Positions 41,691 through 50,990 of a stretch of 64,000 nt of DNA are shown piece by piece. A program made the position numbers and the translations under genes. This DNA comes from Vibrio hangzhouensis. GTDB taxonomy: Bacteria; Pseudomonadota; Gammaproteobacteria; Enterobacterales; Vibrionaceae. The notes below the pieces were generated by a model. It saw only the letters and a program-made list of their open reading frames with translations, had not been told where the DNA came from and searched no databases. Every line of letters starts with the position of its first letter. Within the stretch, counting starts at the first letter, position 1. Location: contig NZ_FNVG01000022.1 in the NCBI RefSeq assembly GCF_900107935.1, positions 1-64,000 of the forward strand, given 5' to 3'.

Positions 41691-44600
41691 TTAATCGACT
41701 TCAAACTGATACAGGAAAGTCACCGAACTGTACAGGCCGGAGACAGCTTCGACATAGAAGTCTTCGATAATACGATAGCGAACGGTAAACTCACCCAATG
41801 AGTTAAATATGCCTACTCCATATTTGACCTGAAGTCCCGGTAATATATATCCACTGACCGTTACTTGTGACTCCTGACCGCTTCCTGCCGTGTCCAACTG
41901 CAGATCCTGTACGCCAAAAGCCTGACCCAGTTCTCCGACGACTTTACCGCTTCGTGCCAGACTCAAGCCAATTAAGGTGGTCGTCAGCGCATTGCCCCCG
42001 GTCTCACCATCGATATCCTGACCACGTAACAGGTAGGACAGTGCATTTGCCTGTGGCATCGTTGGATCAGAGAATATCTCCACTCTTGGCTCGCTGGCCA
42101 ACCCGGTTACTTTCACTCCGGCTTTCACGTCATCAGCCGTTGTATCCGGGTTGCGTACTGCCGTGATATTGACATAAGGTTGATCTACAGGCCCTGTCAT
42201 CAAGATCTTCCCCTCTTCTATCAGTAGATCCTGACCAAACGAGCTGTAAGAACCATTGACAATATTGACTTCACCCTGAACAAACGGACCCTGATCTTTT
42301 TGAGAAACATGCAACTTGCCCTGCAATCCCCCTTTCAAACCGAAGGCTGAGATCCTAAAGTCGTTGCCAATAGAGATAGAGACGTCCGTTTCGATATTGA
42401 ACGGTACCGCTCTTTCTTCATTAATTGGCGTCATATCCGGATTCAATAACACCTGATCACCGGACACCGCGACCGCACTCTGAGGCAGTTGCTCAACCAG
42501 TATACGTCCCCAGGGCAAGTTGATGTTCCCCGTGACTTTTGCCAACGTCGGCGTGGCTTCTATGGTCATATCCGGAATCACCTTCACTTTGACCATAGGG
42601 GGTACATTCACATTCAACTCATCCGCAAAGACACGTAATTTTGTACGCCAGGCTTTTAGATCTTGCCAATTCCCGTCACCATTGAGCTTCAACTCACCAT
42701 CACTGGTCTGAATACTGGCATCCAATTTGGCATCGTAACCATTAAAGGCAATATCAATATCGCCTGAATCCACTTGTATGGGTGAGATATCGCCGTGTAA
42801 CAGCAAATCGGACACCGAAAAACGTCCGAATATCTGGGGATGCAGCACATTCCCTTTGATTCGGATACTGGAGTCCAAATTGGCTTTGACCTGATTAAAC
42901 TCTCCAACAATGGGCTGTAAGAAATCGAGGTTAAACGTGGAAAGATTCAACTCCCCATCAAGCTGTTTCTGCTCGGCAAACACATCCGGTAGCATCAGCT
43001 GACCGGATAAGTCTCCATTATCAGTGACATCAACTATCCAACTGGCTTGCAGTTTGTCATTGGCCAGATTGGCTTTGACATTCACTTTGTCCCACCCCAC
43101 CACCAGCGGAATATCCAAAGACTGAGTCACGGTGCCTTTTGGTAGAGCCACATCCAGTTTAACTTCTGGAGAGGTTTCCGGTGCCCACCTGGCCCAGGCT
43201 GTGATATTGGCACTACCCTTAAGCTTCGTCTCCTTTGGAAGATAAGCTTTGATTTGCTCAAAGTCGAAGTTCTTAACCGTCACCAAAGCCTCACCAGAGT
43301 TGCCCGCCTGTATGTCTTTTTCCAGACATACTCTGGAGTCAGCTTGCGCCCAACAGTGAGCGGAGACATCTGCAATCTGCTTGTCGACATCAACCTTAAT
43401 ATCTATGGGATCCACCAAGTCGAGTGGTCCCTGCTCCGTTTCAATATGCACATTCGACAGCTCTCCCTGCCAAACCAGTGACGGTTTCTCACTAAGCATA
43501 CCTTTCAGGGAAATATTGGTAGACAACAGGCTGGAAACCATGTCCAGCGTCAAAGTGTGCTCTGCCTGCGTACCGGTGAGGTCAACCGTTAAACGGTCCA
43601 CCGTATGCTCTTGATACCGGATACCAGAAGACTGAATACGGATGTCAGCCTGCGCACTCGTCAGTGGAAGCGGTTGCGCCTGACCGGACAACGTCAGTGT
43701 CTCAACACTGGCCTCCTGCTTCCAACGCACTTTTTCCGCCGTAATGTCGGTACTAATGTCCGGTTCAAGCATGGCCCCTGACAACTGAACCCGGCCCTGA
43801 AGCAAACCTGACACATCAGGAACTGAGCTACTTAATTCTGGAAAATCAATAGATAGGCTCATATCCCAATCTTTGTTAAGACGTCCCTGGGCACTAAGTG
43901 AATTAGGACCATGAGCAACGGACAACCCTTGAGTTTCGACCTGATATTCCCCTTTGCCCGTCACATCCGAGGCATCAAGCTGACCCTGGACATTCAAGGG
44001 GTACTCCCGCAAAACACCGACAATATCCAGAGTTGGCACTTCAACCTGCCACCCACCGGTATCGGTTAACGCACCAGACGTCACAATATGACCACTGATG
44101 TCCCCTTCAGCTTCCGGCCACTGCAATCCTGGCTGGATATGTGTGAGCTGAAGATCACCCTGCCAATTAACCGGCGATTCCCAGTTCGCCATGACTTGTC
44201 CTGCCACGTTGCCACCTAGGGTATCGACTGACAATTCGCTCAGCGCAATGTGTTTAAGATCGCCACTTCCTTTCAGTGTTACCGCAACATCTGGGATCGG
44301 GGTCCCCGAGGCTTGCGCTTTCAGAGACACATCATAACCATCCAATGACCCTGAGGCTGATAAGTTGTCTATCTGCAACTGGTAGTCACTGTCTCCTTTG
44401 AGCGGCCAACTCGCCTTAGCATCTGAGAGAATGGCATCGAATGGCAACGTCGGTTGCAAAGGTTGAATATCCCCTTTCAGCACCCCGGCAACGACCCCGG
44501 AAAACTCACCATCCAGAGACAGTGAGTCGACACTGCCATTGGCTTTCAGGACCAAATGTTGTCCGGCCAGTTCAGTCTGTTTTAAGTGAGCCCGCAAATA

Positions 44601-45455
44601 CAGATCCAATGGGTAACCTTGTATCAGCGAGATATTGCCATTTAACGATGCCTCGATCTGAGGCATTACCAGCTCTAAATTATCGACATGAACATCGTGC
44701 TCGCCAGCCCGACCGACCAATTTGAGCTTATCGACAACGATAGGCTCTGCCTGATCCAACTTAAAATCGCGAATTTCAATCCCAGCAATTTTAACAAACA
44801 AAGGGATCAACACGTCAGGCAAGATGACAGCTTGCGATTCCTCACTGCTACTCACAGCCGGCTCGGGTTCTACTAAGTCCGGATCGGCTGGTACGAGTTT
44901 GACAACGGGTGAGGTTAACAAGGTATCGCCTAACGACAGGTTAGAGCCTGTCATCGAAAACGACGTCTTAAACGTATCCCAGGCCACTTTTGTACCCAGA
45001 ATATCGAGATCAATGTCATTGAAAGACACTTTGCCAACCGCAATAGGCAGTGGCACCGTGATCGATGTCAGAGGTTCACTGGGTTCCGCTGAAGACTCAC
45101 TGGGTGGTAGCTGTGGCATGCTGAAATTCAGGCCCTGAATCGCCAGTTCATTAATACACACGCGGGGATCGGACAGACAGTTCAAATCCACTGCCAGTGT
45201 CAATGATTGCGCATCGAGATCAATGAACAGATCCGGATCGGCAAACTTGACTTGATTGAGAGTAAAACGTGGGAACAGCGCACCTTGAGTATCGCCCACT
45301 TCTAACTGAGGCAAAGCTTTGTTCACGCCCCATAGAATGGTATTCAGCCCCGGATTGGTGAAGAGGGCAAACGCCAACGCCGCCAGAATCAATATAGTCA
45401 GGGTGACGATGCCGATAGAAAACCACTTGGTAAATCGCCAAACTTTTAACATCAT
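41691..45455 (-). CDS. tamB: Translocation and assembly module inner-membrane protein TamB
   Basis: AsmA-like bridge protein that works with TamA in outer-membrane protein insertion and, with YhdP and YdbH, in phospholipid transport to the outer membrane. From the ATG at 45455 it has 1254 residues: an N-terminal membrane helix (about 10-32), a very long beta-rich periplasmic region, and a C-terminal DUF490 domain (about the last 350 residues; GYILPGLQVKYGVGIFNSLGEFTVRYRI). Length matches E. coli TamB (1259). The start overlaps the tamA stop (ATGA), so the pair is coupled. Confidence 0.96.
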   Translation of the reverse strand: MMLKVWRFTKWFSIGIVTLTILILAALAFALFTNPGLNTILWGVNKALPQLEVGDTQGALFPRFTLNQVKFADPDLFIDLDAQSLTLAVDLNCLSDPRVCINELAIQGLNFSMPQLPPSESSAEPSEPLTSITVPLPIAVGKVSFNDIDLDILGTKVAWDTFKTSFSMTGSNLSLGDTLLTSPVVKLVPADPDLVEPEPAVSSSEESQAVILPDVLIPLFVKIAGIEIRDFKLDQAEPIVVDKLKLVGRAGEHDVHVDNLELVMPQIEASLNGNISLIQGYPLDLYLRAHLKQTELAGQHLVLKANGSVDSLSLDGEFSGVVAGVLKGDIQPLQPTLPFDAILSDAKASWPLKGDSDYQLQIDNLSASGSLDGYDVSLKAQASGTPIPDVAVTLKGSGDLKHIALSELSVDTLGGNVAGQVMANWESPVNWQGDLQLTHIQPGLQWPEAEGDISGHIVTSGALTDTGGWQVEVPTLDIVGVLREYPLNVQGQLDASDVTGKGEYQVETQGLSVAHGPNSLSAQGRLNKDWDMSLSIDFPELSSSVPDVSGLLQGRVQLSGAMLEPDISTDITAEKVRWKQEASVETLTLSGQAQPLPLTSAQADIRIQSSGIRYQEHTVDRLTVDLTGTQAEHTLTLDMVSSLLSTNISLKGMLSEKPSLVWQGELSNVHIETEQGPLDLVDPIDIKVDVDKQIADVSAHCWAQADSRVCLEKDIQAGNSGEALVTVKNFDFEQIKAYLPKETKLKGSANITAWARWAPETSPEVKLDVALPKGTVTQSLDIPLVVGWDKVNVKANLANDKLQASWIVDVTDNGDLSGQLMLPDVFAEQKQLDGELNLSTFNLDFLQPIVGEFNQVKANLDSSIRIKGNVLHPQIFGRFSVSDLLLHGDISPIQVDSGDIDIAFNGYDAKLDASIQTSDGELKLNGDGNWQDLKAWRTKLRVFADELNVNVPPMVKVKVIPDMTIEATPTLAKVTGNINLPWGRILVEQLPQSAVAVSGDQVLLNPDMTPINEERAVPFNIETDVSISIGNDFRISAFGLKGGLQGKLHVSQKDQGPFVQGEVNIVNGSYSSFGQDLLIEEGKILMTGPVDQPYVNITAVRNPDTTADDVKAGVKVTGLASEPRVEIFSDPTMPQANALSYLLRGQDIDGETGGNALTTTLIGLSLARSGKVVGELGQAFGVQDLQLDTAGSGQESQVTVSGYILPGLQVKYGVGIFNSLGEFTVRYRIIEDFYVEAVSGLYSSVTFLYQFEVD

Positions 45456-47167
45456 AGCTCTGGCCCCAAACTGAAGTGTATACGCCACTCGGCTTGCGGT
45501 TTTTTGTCCAAACCTTTGGCGTAATCGAATTTAACCGGTCCCACTGGCGACACCCAACGTATTCCGAAACCTGCACCACGCTTCCATTCCGGTGTGTCAT
45601 CAAACGCATCACCCACGTCATAAAAGGCCGCCCCCCACCAGTTGCCAGTAATTCGATACTGGTATTCCAGGGTGCTGGTTGCAATATACTGACCACCGGT
45701 CTTATTGCCTGCATCATCGACGGGCGAAATGCTCTCATAGTCGTAACCACGTATACTATTGTCACCACCAGCGTAGAAACGCAGTGAAGGGGACAACTTG
45801 CTCGGGTCATCGGCAATATTGGCGCCGACGTCCACTTTAAACAGACCACGGTGGTTCTCACCAATACTGGAGATCCAGGTTGAGGTGCCCCTCAGTCTGA
45901 ACAGTGACGTTTCAGAGAACGCGTTTTTATCGCCCACTTCAAACATAATGGTTTGCTTGTTGCCACTCATTGGCAGAACGCCGCCCCGAGATCGGACCCG
46001 TGAGTAAGAAATCCCGGGAAGTACAAATTGACCTAACTCGCCTTGCGCATTGAACTCATAATTTTCAATAAGATAACGAATATAAGCGGTGCGATGCCAA
46101 CCGCTGTCCAGTACCCAGTGTCGCTCGAGCGCCAAGTTTGACTCCAGGGTCTTTTTGTCACTTCGGTCGACGTTTTTCAGGCCGTATTGAATGAGGTAAT
46201 AATCTTTAAGCACGTCATCAAGCGGGATCTTGTAACTAGCCGTGACCTGTTGTTCCGGAATGGACAAATCCAGGCTGGTATTAAAACTATGTCCGTGTTC
46301 ATTGAGCCAGGGCTTTTTCCATTTGAATTTTACCTTAACACCCACGTCCGTTGAGTAACCCAAACCAGTCTCGAACTGGTTTTTGACCTGCGGCGCCAGT
46401 GATACTTTCATTGGCAGTTCACGCCCCTGTCCCACCTGACTCAAGTCAGGCTCAACGAATACCGAAGAAAACCACTCGGTATTAGACAGGTTCTGGTTGT
46501 GTTCGCCTACTTTGGCGACCTGATAGTTATCGCCGGTTTTGTAAGGTTGAAGAGACTGCACTTTCTGGATATCGATTTGACTGCCAGTAATGGTCGCTTC
46601 ACCAAATTGATAGCGGATGCCACTGTTATAATGCAGGCGCACAAACGCCTGATTAAGCTCAGGCACCACTTCCAACCGGCTAAGCTCATAAGCGCCATCA
46701 AAGTAGCCCTTCTGCAACGACAAGTTCCGAATACTGGACTTCAATCCATCATATTGACTGTGATTCAGGCGCCGGCCTTCCTTAACAGGAGACAAACGGA
46801 TAAGGCGCAGGAAGTCTTCATCGTGTCTCGCTTCCCCCTGAATCTCGATATCAACCAGTTTTATCAGTGTAGCGGGGCCCGGATTGACTTGCGCAGTGAG
46901 TACATCCCCTTTGTCACTGACCGAGAAGTCGATCGAGGGATTGTAGTAGCCCAGAGCATTTAGAGCTGCGGTAATTTCTTTGGTCAGCCGAGACTGAAAA
47001 CGCAATGACGTGGAATACTCACCAGAGGCTATAGCTGAGACATACGCATCCACATTGTCTTTCAGCGCTCCACTGAGACCTGAAATGTCCAAAGACACAT
47101 TGTCGTCTGCAAAGGTATAACCAGACGACAGGATCAGAATTAGCGGTGGTAAAACTCTCTTTATCAT
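45452..47167 (-). CDS. tamA: Translocation and assembly module outer-membrane protein TamA
   Basis: Omp85-family outer-membrane barrel that partners TamB. The 571-residue protein has a Sec signal peptide (cleavage near residue 21), three POTRA domains (about 22-260), and a C-terminal 16-strand barrel. The barrel includes the conserved FYAGGDNSIRGYDY (the RGY/F motif of strand L6) near 460, and ends in a typical barrel-type final strand (WRIHFSLGPEL). It is the first gene of tamAB, divergent from msrA. Confidence 0.96.
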   Translation of the reverse strand: MIKRVLPPLILILSSGYTFADDNVSLDISGLSGALKDNVDAYVSAIASGEYSTSLRFQSRLTKEITAALNALGYYNPSIDFSVSDKGDVLTAQVNPGPATLIKLVDIEIQGEARHDEDFLRLIRLSPVKEGRRLNHSQYDGLKSSIRNLSLQKGYFDGAYELSRLEVVPELNQAFVRLHYNSGIRYQFGEATITGSQIDIQKVQSLQPYKTGDNYQVAKVGEHNQNLSNTEWFSSVFVEPDLSQVGQGRELPMKVSLAPQVKNQFETGLGYSTDVGVKVKFKWKKPWLNEHGHSFNTSLDLSIPEQQVTASYKIPLDDVLKDYYLIQYGLKNVDRSDKKTLESNLALERHWVLDSGWHRTAYIRYLIENYEFNAQGELGQFVLPGISYSRVRSRGGVLPMSGNKQTIMFEVGDKNAFSETSLFRLRGTSTWISSIGENHRGLFKVDVGANIADDPSKLSPSLRFYAGGDNSIRGYDYESISPVDDAGNKTGGQYIATSTLEYQYRITGNWWGAAFYDVGDAFDDTPEWKRGAGFGIRWVSPVGPVKFDYAKGLDKKPQAEWRIHFSLGPEL

Positions 47168-47336
47168 GCTTTATTGTTGAGACTGTGATGCGTTGTTATT
47201 GTTGTTACTCAGAATGATAACCCCGTTCAATTTAGAAGTCTGTAGGTAACAACACACATGAATACATATTGCTGTTATTTTTCATGCAATTCGGACATAG
47301 CGCACCAGCAATGTTAGTCGACAAGAGGAATCTTTA

Positions 47337-47957
47337 ATGCGAAAAACGGATATGATTTCGGCCGATCAGGCATTACCGGGAAGAGCGACCGCTATCGCCC
47401 AAATGGAGCCGCACTTCATTAACCAAACCGATCTGTCCGCTCCATTACTGCCTCATGAAGAATGTATCGTACTGGGGTTAGGATGCTTCTGGGGTGCGGA
47501 ACGCTTATTCTGGCAACTAGATGGCGTGATTTCGACATCAGTAGGCTACGCTGGTGGCTATACATCAAACCCAACCTATGAAGAAGTATGCTCTGGCCTG
47601 ACCGGACATACCGAAGTAGTCAGAGTGGTGTTTGATCCACAAATCATCTCGCTACAACAGATACTCCGTGTCTTTTGGGAAAAGCACGATCCCACTCAGG
47701 GCATGCGTCAGGGCGGTGACATTGGTACTCAATATCGTTCGGCCATCTACACCTTAACGGCGGAACAACAGACCGTTGCCAAAGCCACAATGGAACGATA
47801 TCAAGAGGCTCTGGGAGCGGAGCACGTCATCACTACAGAGATTCAGTCACTACCCAACTACTATTTTGCCGAGGTGTATCATCAACAGTATCTGGCCAAG
47901 AATCCGGACGGTTACTGCGGGATTGGTGGCACTGGCGTTTGCTTCCCACCTCAGTAA
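47337..47957 (+). CDS. msrA: Peptide methionine sulfoxide reductase MsrA
   Basis: Reduces the S-epimer of methionine sulfoxide in proteins. The 206-residue protein has the catalytic Cys in LGLGCFWGAERLFW near residue 48, GTQYRSAIY near 129, and the C-terminal resolving Cys region GYCGIGGTGVCFP. Length matches E. coli MsrA (212). The ATG has a GAGGA ribosome-binding site. Divergent from tamA, as in E. coli. Confidence 0.97.
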   Translation: MRKTDMISADQALPGRATAIAQMEPHFINQTDLSAPLLPHEECIVLGLGCFWGAERLFWQLDGVISTSVGYAGGYTSNPTYEEVCSGLTGHTEVVRVVFDPQIISLQQILRVFWEKHDPTQGMRQGGDIGTQYRSAIYTLTAEQQTVAKATMERYQEALGAEHVITTEIQSLPNYYFAEVYHQQYLAKNPDGYCGIGGTGVCFPPQ

Positions 47958-47977
47958 TCGGGTTCCAGCAACGTAAC

Positions 47978-48008
47978 AACGCCCTTGCCTGCTGGCAGGG
48001 GCGTTTGT
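47978..48008 (+). terminator. Terminator of msrA
   Basis: ACGCCC-TTGCCTGCTGGCAGG-GGCGTTTGT forms a hairpin about 20 bp after the msrA stop. Confidence 0.75.
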
Positions 48009-48050
48009 CAAATCTTGCTCATTGTGATGGCGCTTTTCTCTACGACTCAG

Positions 48051-48257
48051 TTACGCCGCGACGGCGAGAGCCGCTATCTCCCCATTAATTTCTTTATAAG
48101 CATCCAGCTTTTGCTTATCTTCCACTTCCGGTAATAGCACCTTGCCATTATCAAAACGGAATAAGCCAATTCCGGCGATAAAAAACTGCCCTTTAAAAAG
48201 AGTCTTTACAAACTTAGCGATCTGTCTTGGACGATAGACAGCGAATTTTCGCAGCAT
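48051..48257 (-). CDS. ytfK: YtfK family protein (DUF1107)
   Basis: This 68-residue basic protein aligns over its length with E. coli YtfK (68 residues): YRPRQIAKFVKTLFKGQFFI resembles the YtfK core, and the GxxxFDxGKxLxPxV stretch follows. In E. coli YtfK promotes SpoT-dependent (p)ppGpp accumulation under phosphate and fatty-acid limitation. Its place between msrA and ytfJ equals the E. coli order (ytfJ-ytfK-ytfL-msrA), with ytfL missing here. It is divergent from ytfJ. Assignment by sequence and context is firm; a stringent-response role here is inference. Confidence 0.88.
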   Translation of the reverse strand: MLRKFAVYRPRQIAKFVKTLFKGQFFIAGIGLFRFDNGKVLLPEVEDKQKLDAYKEINGEIAALAVAA

Positions 48258-48535
48258 AACCTAACCTCAATATCCGTTTGAGTACAACATCATGTCTTTT
48301 GCTTTATGCGAGTGATTTCGCAATATTTTTTTGTTTTCGTCTGCAATTATACTGCAAAACTCAAAAGACACAAAACGCATTTAACAACTTTGCAACAAAC
48401 TATAAATTACTGGTATGCTTGCTATGATTTTATCAAGTTAGGGACATCTCTTGGTCAAATCATCAAAACATCGTTGTGGTTACCACACGCTTAACCTATG
48501 GTAGCCACCCCAATTAAGCAATGGAAACAATTATA

Positions 48536-49087
48536 ATGAATCTAAAGCCTCTCCTAACTCTAGCCATGCTATGTTTACCTACAATTGCTATGGCCACCAA
48601 CTTACAAGTGGGTAGCAATGCCCGTTCCGTCTCTGTCAAGGATCACGGTGAGATCGTCCTAAAGGATGGCGCCGTTGATTATCAGGCATGGACCAGCCAG
48701 GATATGCAGGGCAAAGTGCGTGTCATTCAGGCCATCGCTGGACGCAGCAGCGCCAAAGAGATGAATGCACCGTTGATGAGTGCCATTACTGCAGCAAAAT
48801 TTCCGGAAGACCAATATCAGACGACGACCATTATCAACCAGGATGATGCCATCTGGGGAACAGGTTCATTTGTTAAGTCTTCGGCAGAAGACAGTAAGCA
48901 AGAGTTTCCCTGGTCATCCATGGTACTCGACAAACACGGTCTGGTCGCCAGCGCCTGGCAATTGCAGGAAGAAAGCTCTGCGATCATTGTTCAGGACAAA
49001 CAAGGAACAATTCTTTACGTCAAACAGGGCGTCCTGAGCGACAGCGAAGTGGAAAACGTGCTTGCTATGATTCGCGACAACCTATAA
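48536..49087 (+). CDS. ytfJ: YtfJ family periplasmic protein
   Basis: A 183-residue secreted protein of thioredoxin-like build, homologous to E. coli YtfJ along its length (IAGRSSAKEMNAPLM, YQTTTIINQDDAIWGTGSFVKSS, AWQLQEESSAIIVQDKQG). A Sec signal peptide (MNLKPLLTLAMLCLPTIAMA) is clear. No CXXC redox motif is present, so a disulfide role is unlikely; function is unknown. An ATG at 48521 would add five residues; the choice is uncertain. It is followed by a terminator and the zinc operon. Confidence 0.87.
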   Translation: MNLKPLLTLAMLCLPTIAMATNLQVGSNARSVSVKDHGEIVLKDGAVDYQAWTSQDMQGKVRVIQAIAGRSSAKEMNAPLMSAITAAKFPEDQYQTTTIINQDDAIWGTGSFVKSSAEDSKQEFPWSSMVLDKHGLVASAWQLQEESSAIIVQDKQGTILYVKQGVLSDSEVENVLAMIRDNL

Positions 49088-49100
49088 CGCCAAGCGATAT

Positions 49101-49128
49101 AAACACAGAGAGTTTGCTCTCTGTGTTT
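49101..49128 (+). terminator. Terminator of ytfJ
   Basis: AAACACAGAGAG / CTCTCTGTGTTT hairpin followed by GCTT; it isolates ytfJ from the zinc operon. Confidence 0.82.
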
Positions 49129-49182
49129 GCTTACTATCCAAAACCTCGTGCCAATTCTCGTTTACGCTGGAAAATAATCCTC

Positions 49183-49201
49183 ATTGTTATAGTATAACAA
49201 T
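49183..49201 (+). promoter_or_regulatory. Zur box of the zinc operon
   Basis: ATTGTTATA-G-TATAACAAT is a 19-bp palindrome with perfect arms, matching the gammaproteobacterial Zur consensus (GTTATA...TATAAC). It lies 26 bp upstream of the first gene of the operon, so zinc-loaded Zur would block transcription. Confidence 0.88.
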
Positions 49202-49226
49202 CCACTACTGAACGAGAACCAGTCGC

Positions 49227-49544
49227 ATGTCGCTCATTTCATCAATACATCCCAAGCTGAAACTTCGCTTTGCGCTGAGCTTGGCTGCTTTGCTGCTTGC
49301 TTTGAATGCAGTGGCACTGGAGCACAGCTACGATGTAAAGAGTGATCATCATGAACACCAGTGTTCCCTTTTCAGTAAAGGCACCCATTCCCTCACGACC
49401 GATTCACCTTGCCTCATCCCATCGCGTTTAACTGAACCGCCGCGGATTACCCAAAGTAACGGTATTGTTGATGTTAAACCACAAGTCATTTTCGCTCGTG
49501 CTCCCCCTCGAAATGGCGACGCAGCAAAATTCACCTATTGTTAG
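49227..49544 (+). CDS. DUF2607/DUF2946-like small protein of the zinc operon
   Basis: A 105-residue protein with an N-terminal hydrophobic segment (about 12-33: signal peptide or anchor) followed by a metal-ligand-like stretch (HSYDVKSDHHEHQC) and a C-terminal ARAPPR motif seen in DUF2946/DUF2607 proteins. It is the first gene after the Zur box and is 25 bp before zrgA. The His/Cys cluster suggests periplasmic zinc binding, but no function is established to my knowledge. DUF naming is from motif memory, so moderate confidence. Confidence 0.75.
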   Translation: MSLISSIHPKLKLRFALSLAALLLALNAVALEHSYDVKSDHHEHQCSLFSKGTHSLTTDSPCLIPSRLTEPPRITQSNGIVDVKPQVIFARAPPRNGDAAKFTYC

Positions 49545-49569
49545 AACATATAAGATTTGAGGAAACAGC

Positions 49570-50241
49570 ATGAAATTGCACCTAACACTTGTCGCGGGCC
49601 TTATGGCGTCCCAGTTCGCGGTAGCAGAAGATAACTTCCGTCAACACGATGCTCACGTACACGGCCATGTAGAATTTAACATTGCACAAGATGGCCAGGA
49701 CTTGTTGATAGAAATCACGGCTCCGGGTGCCGATGTGGTGGGGTTTGAACACTCACCAAAAACCGATGCGGAGAAAGCAAAACTAGAGGCTGCAACGTCG
49801 ACACTATTGAATGTGGCAACCCTGTTTGATATTCCTGCGGCGGCAGGCTGTAAAGTCGTGGACGCCCATGTCGAGCATAGCCTGAATCGCGATAGTGAGC
49901 ACGAAGACCACGACGATCATGGTCACCACGATGATGGTCACCACGATGATGATAAACATCATGACGAACATGATCACCATGACGAGTATAAGGATCATGA
50001 TGATCATAAAGCTCACGATGATCACAAAGCTCATGATGATCACCATGACCATAATGATGGCCATGGTGAATTCAGTGCGCAATACCAGTTCAGCTGTGCA
50101 GACTTTAGCAAAGTGAATCAAATCGACAGCCAATGGTTCAAGCACTTCCCTGCTACTGAAAAAGTGTCTGTCAATCTACTGACTGACCAAACCCAATCAG
50201 CCACAGAGCTGACTTCAGGTAGCAGCACTATTAAATTCTGA
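49570..50241 (+). CDS. zrgA: Periplasmic histidine-rich zinc-binding protein ZrgA (DUF2796)
   Basis: A 223-residue secreted protein: signal peptide (cleavage after Ala19, ...SQFAVA-ED), a first domain with HDAHVHGHVEFNIA near 26-39 (typical DUF2796 start), then a His/Asp loop (about 108-166, roughly 21 His) and a second domain to the end. V. cholerae ZrgA, part of the ZrgABCDE zinc uptake system, has the same build. The His-rich loop is expected to bind several Zn2+. Expression should be Zur-controlled. A hairpin after the gene may favour this product over the ABC components. Confidence 0.88.
   Translation: MKLHLTLVAGLMASQFAVAEDNFRQHDAHVHGHVEFNIAQDGQDLLIEITAPGADVVGFEHSPKTDAEKAKLEAATSTLLNVATLFDIPAAAGCKVVDAHVEHSLNRDSEHEDHDDHGHHDDGHHDDDKHHDEHDHHDEYKDHDDHKAHDDHKAHDDHHDHNDGHGEFSAQYQFSCADFSKVNQIDSQWFKHFPATEKVSVNLLTDQTQSATELTSGSSTIKF
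49900..50075 (+). repeat. Low-complexity repeats encoding the His/Asp loop of ZrgA
   Basis: Imperfect tandem units of 6-18 bp, such as GATGATCACAAAGCTCA and CACCACGATGATG, build the histidine/aspartate loop. They are in frame multiples of three, so length change would keep the reading frame. Confidence 0.8.
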
Positions 50242-50247
50242 TCGTCC

Positions 50248-50285
50248 TGCCCTAAGGTGATGACACACGCCTTAGGGCATTTTCT
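50248..50285 (+). terminator. Internal hairpin after zrgA
   Basis: TGCCCTAAGG / CCTTAGGGCA with TTTTCT after it lies 7 bp beyond the zrgA stop and before the ATPase gene: a partial terminator or mRNA stabiliser within the operon. Confidence 0.7.
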
Positions 50286-50297
50286 GAAGAGAACAGT

Positions 50298-50990
50298 ATG
50301 GCTAGAGTAATTGAACTCAAAGACGTCACGTTTCAGTGGCACCCAGATCAATCCCCGACGTTGAATATTCCTTCCCTTCACATTGAGCAAGGGGAACACC
50401 TGTTTCTTAAAGGCCCCAGTGGTTGCGGTAAGTCCACTCTGCTCGGGCTTCTCACGGGCATCAATACTGCCACATCCGGAGAAATCTTTGCGCTCGGTAA
50501 TAACTTAAAGTCGCTTTCTGCCAGTGCACGGGATAAATTTCGGGCTGACCATATCGGTTATATATTTCAACAATTTAATCTGCTTCCCTACCTCTCCGTG
50601 ATAGACAATGTCACCTTACCCTGCCAGTTTTCTGCGCGACGGAAAAACAAAGTAACCGGCTCATTGCGGGATGAGGCAAAGCACCTACTCAGTCACCTTA
50701 GGCTGCCAGAAGCCTTATGGAGCAAACCAGTCATTGAGCTTAGTATTGGTCAGCAGCAACGCGTTGCCGCCGCCCGTGCGCTGATTGGGCAACCCGAATT
50801 CCTGATTGCCGATGAGCCTACTTCTGCTCTGGATCATGACAACCGAGAAGCATTCATAGAATTGTTGATGGAGCAAGCGAACCGGGCTCAATCGACGCTG
50901 ATCTTTGTCAGTCACGATCCCACACTGGAGTCACTATTCTCCCGCACAGAGAATCTTCAGGATATCAATCAGGTAGGGGCAATATTATGA
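50298..50990 (+). CDS. zrgB: ABC transporter ATPase of the zinc operon (LolD/MacB type)
   Basis: A 230-residue ABC ATPase with Walker A GPSGCGKST near residue 38, Q-loop YIFQQFNLLPYLSVIDNV near 90, signature LSIGQQQRVAAARALI near 148, and Walker B FLIADEPTSALD near 170. The sequence type is that of LolD/MacB/FtsE, which energise FtsX-like permeases, not that of the ZnuC class. Its end overlaps the permease gene by 4 bp. The Zrg letter is assigned by order from memory of V. cholerae. Confidence 0.88.
   Translation: MARVIELKDVTFQWHPDQSPTLNIPSLHIEQGEHLFLKGPSGCGKSTLLGLLTGINTATSGEIFALGNNLKSLSASARDKFRADHIGYIFQQFNLLPYLSVIDNVTLPCQFSARRKNKVTGSLRDEAKHLLSHLRLPEALWSKPVIELSIGQQQRVAAARALIGQPEFLIADEPTSALDHDNREAFIELLMEQANRAQSTLIFVSHDPTLESLFSRTENLQDINQVGAIL

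Noticed and set aside
46499..46963. Antisense frame of 154 codons inside tamA
   Set aside because: The tamA reading is strongly supported by POTRA and barrel motifs; the opposite frame has no features.
47168..47336. Sigma-E promoter before tamA
   Set aside because: A GAAC and a TCTGA are present but much too close to each other.
48306..48494. Plus-strand frame of 62 codons between ytfK and ytfJ
   Set aside because: No ribosome-binding site; lies in the divergent promoter region and has low-complexity composition.
49804..50145. Antisense frame opposite the zrgA His/Asp loop, and the appearance of a CRISPR-like repeat
   Set aside because: The open frame and repeats are by-products of the His/Asp codons; units are short, imperfect and in frame, with no spacers or cas genes.
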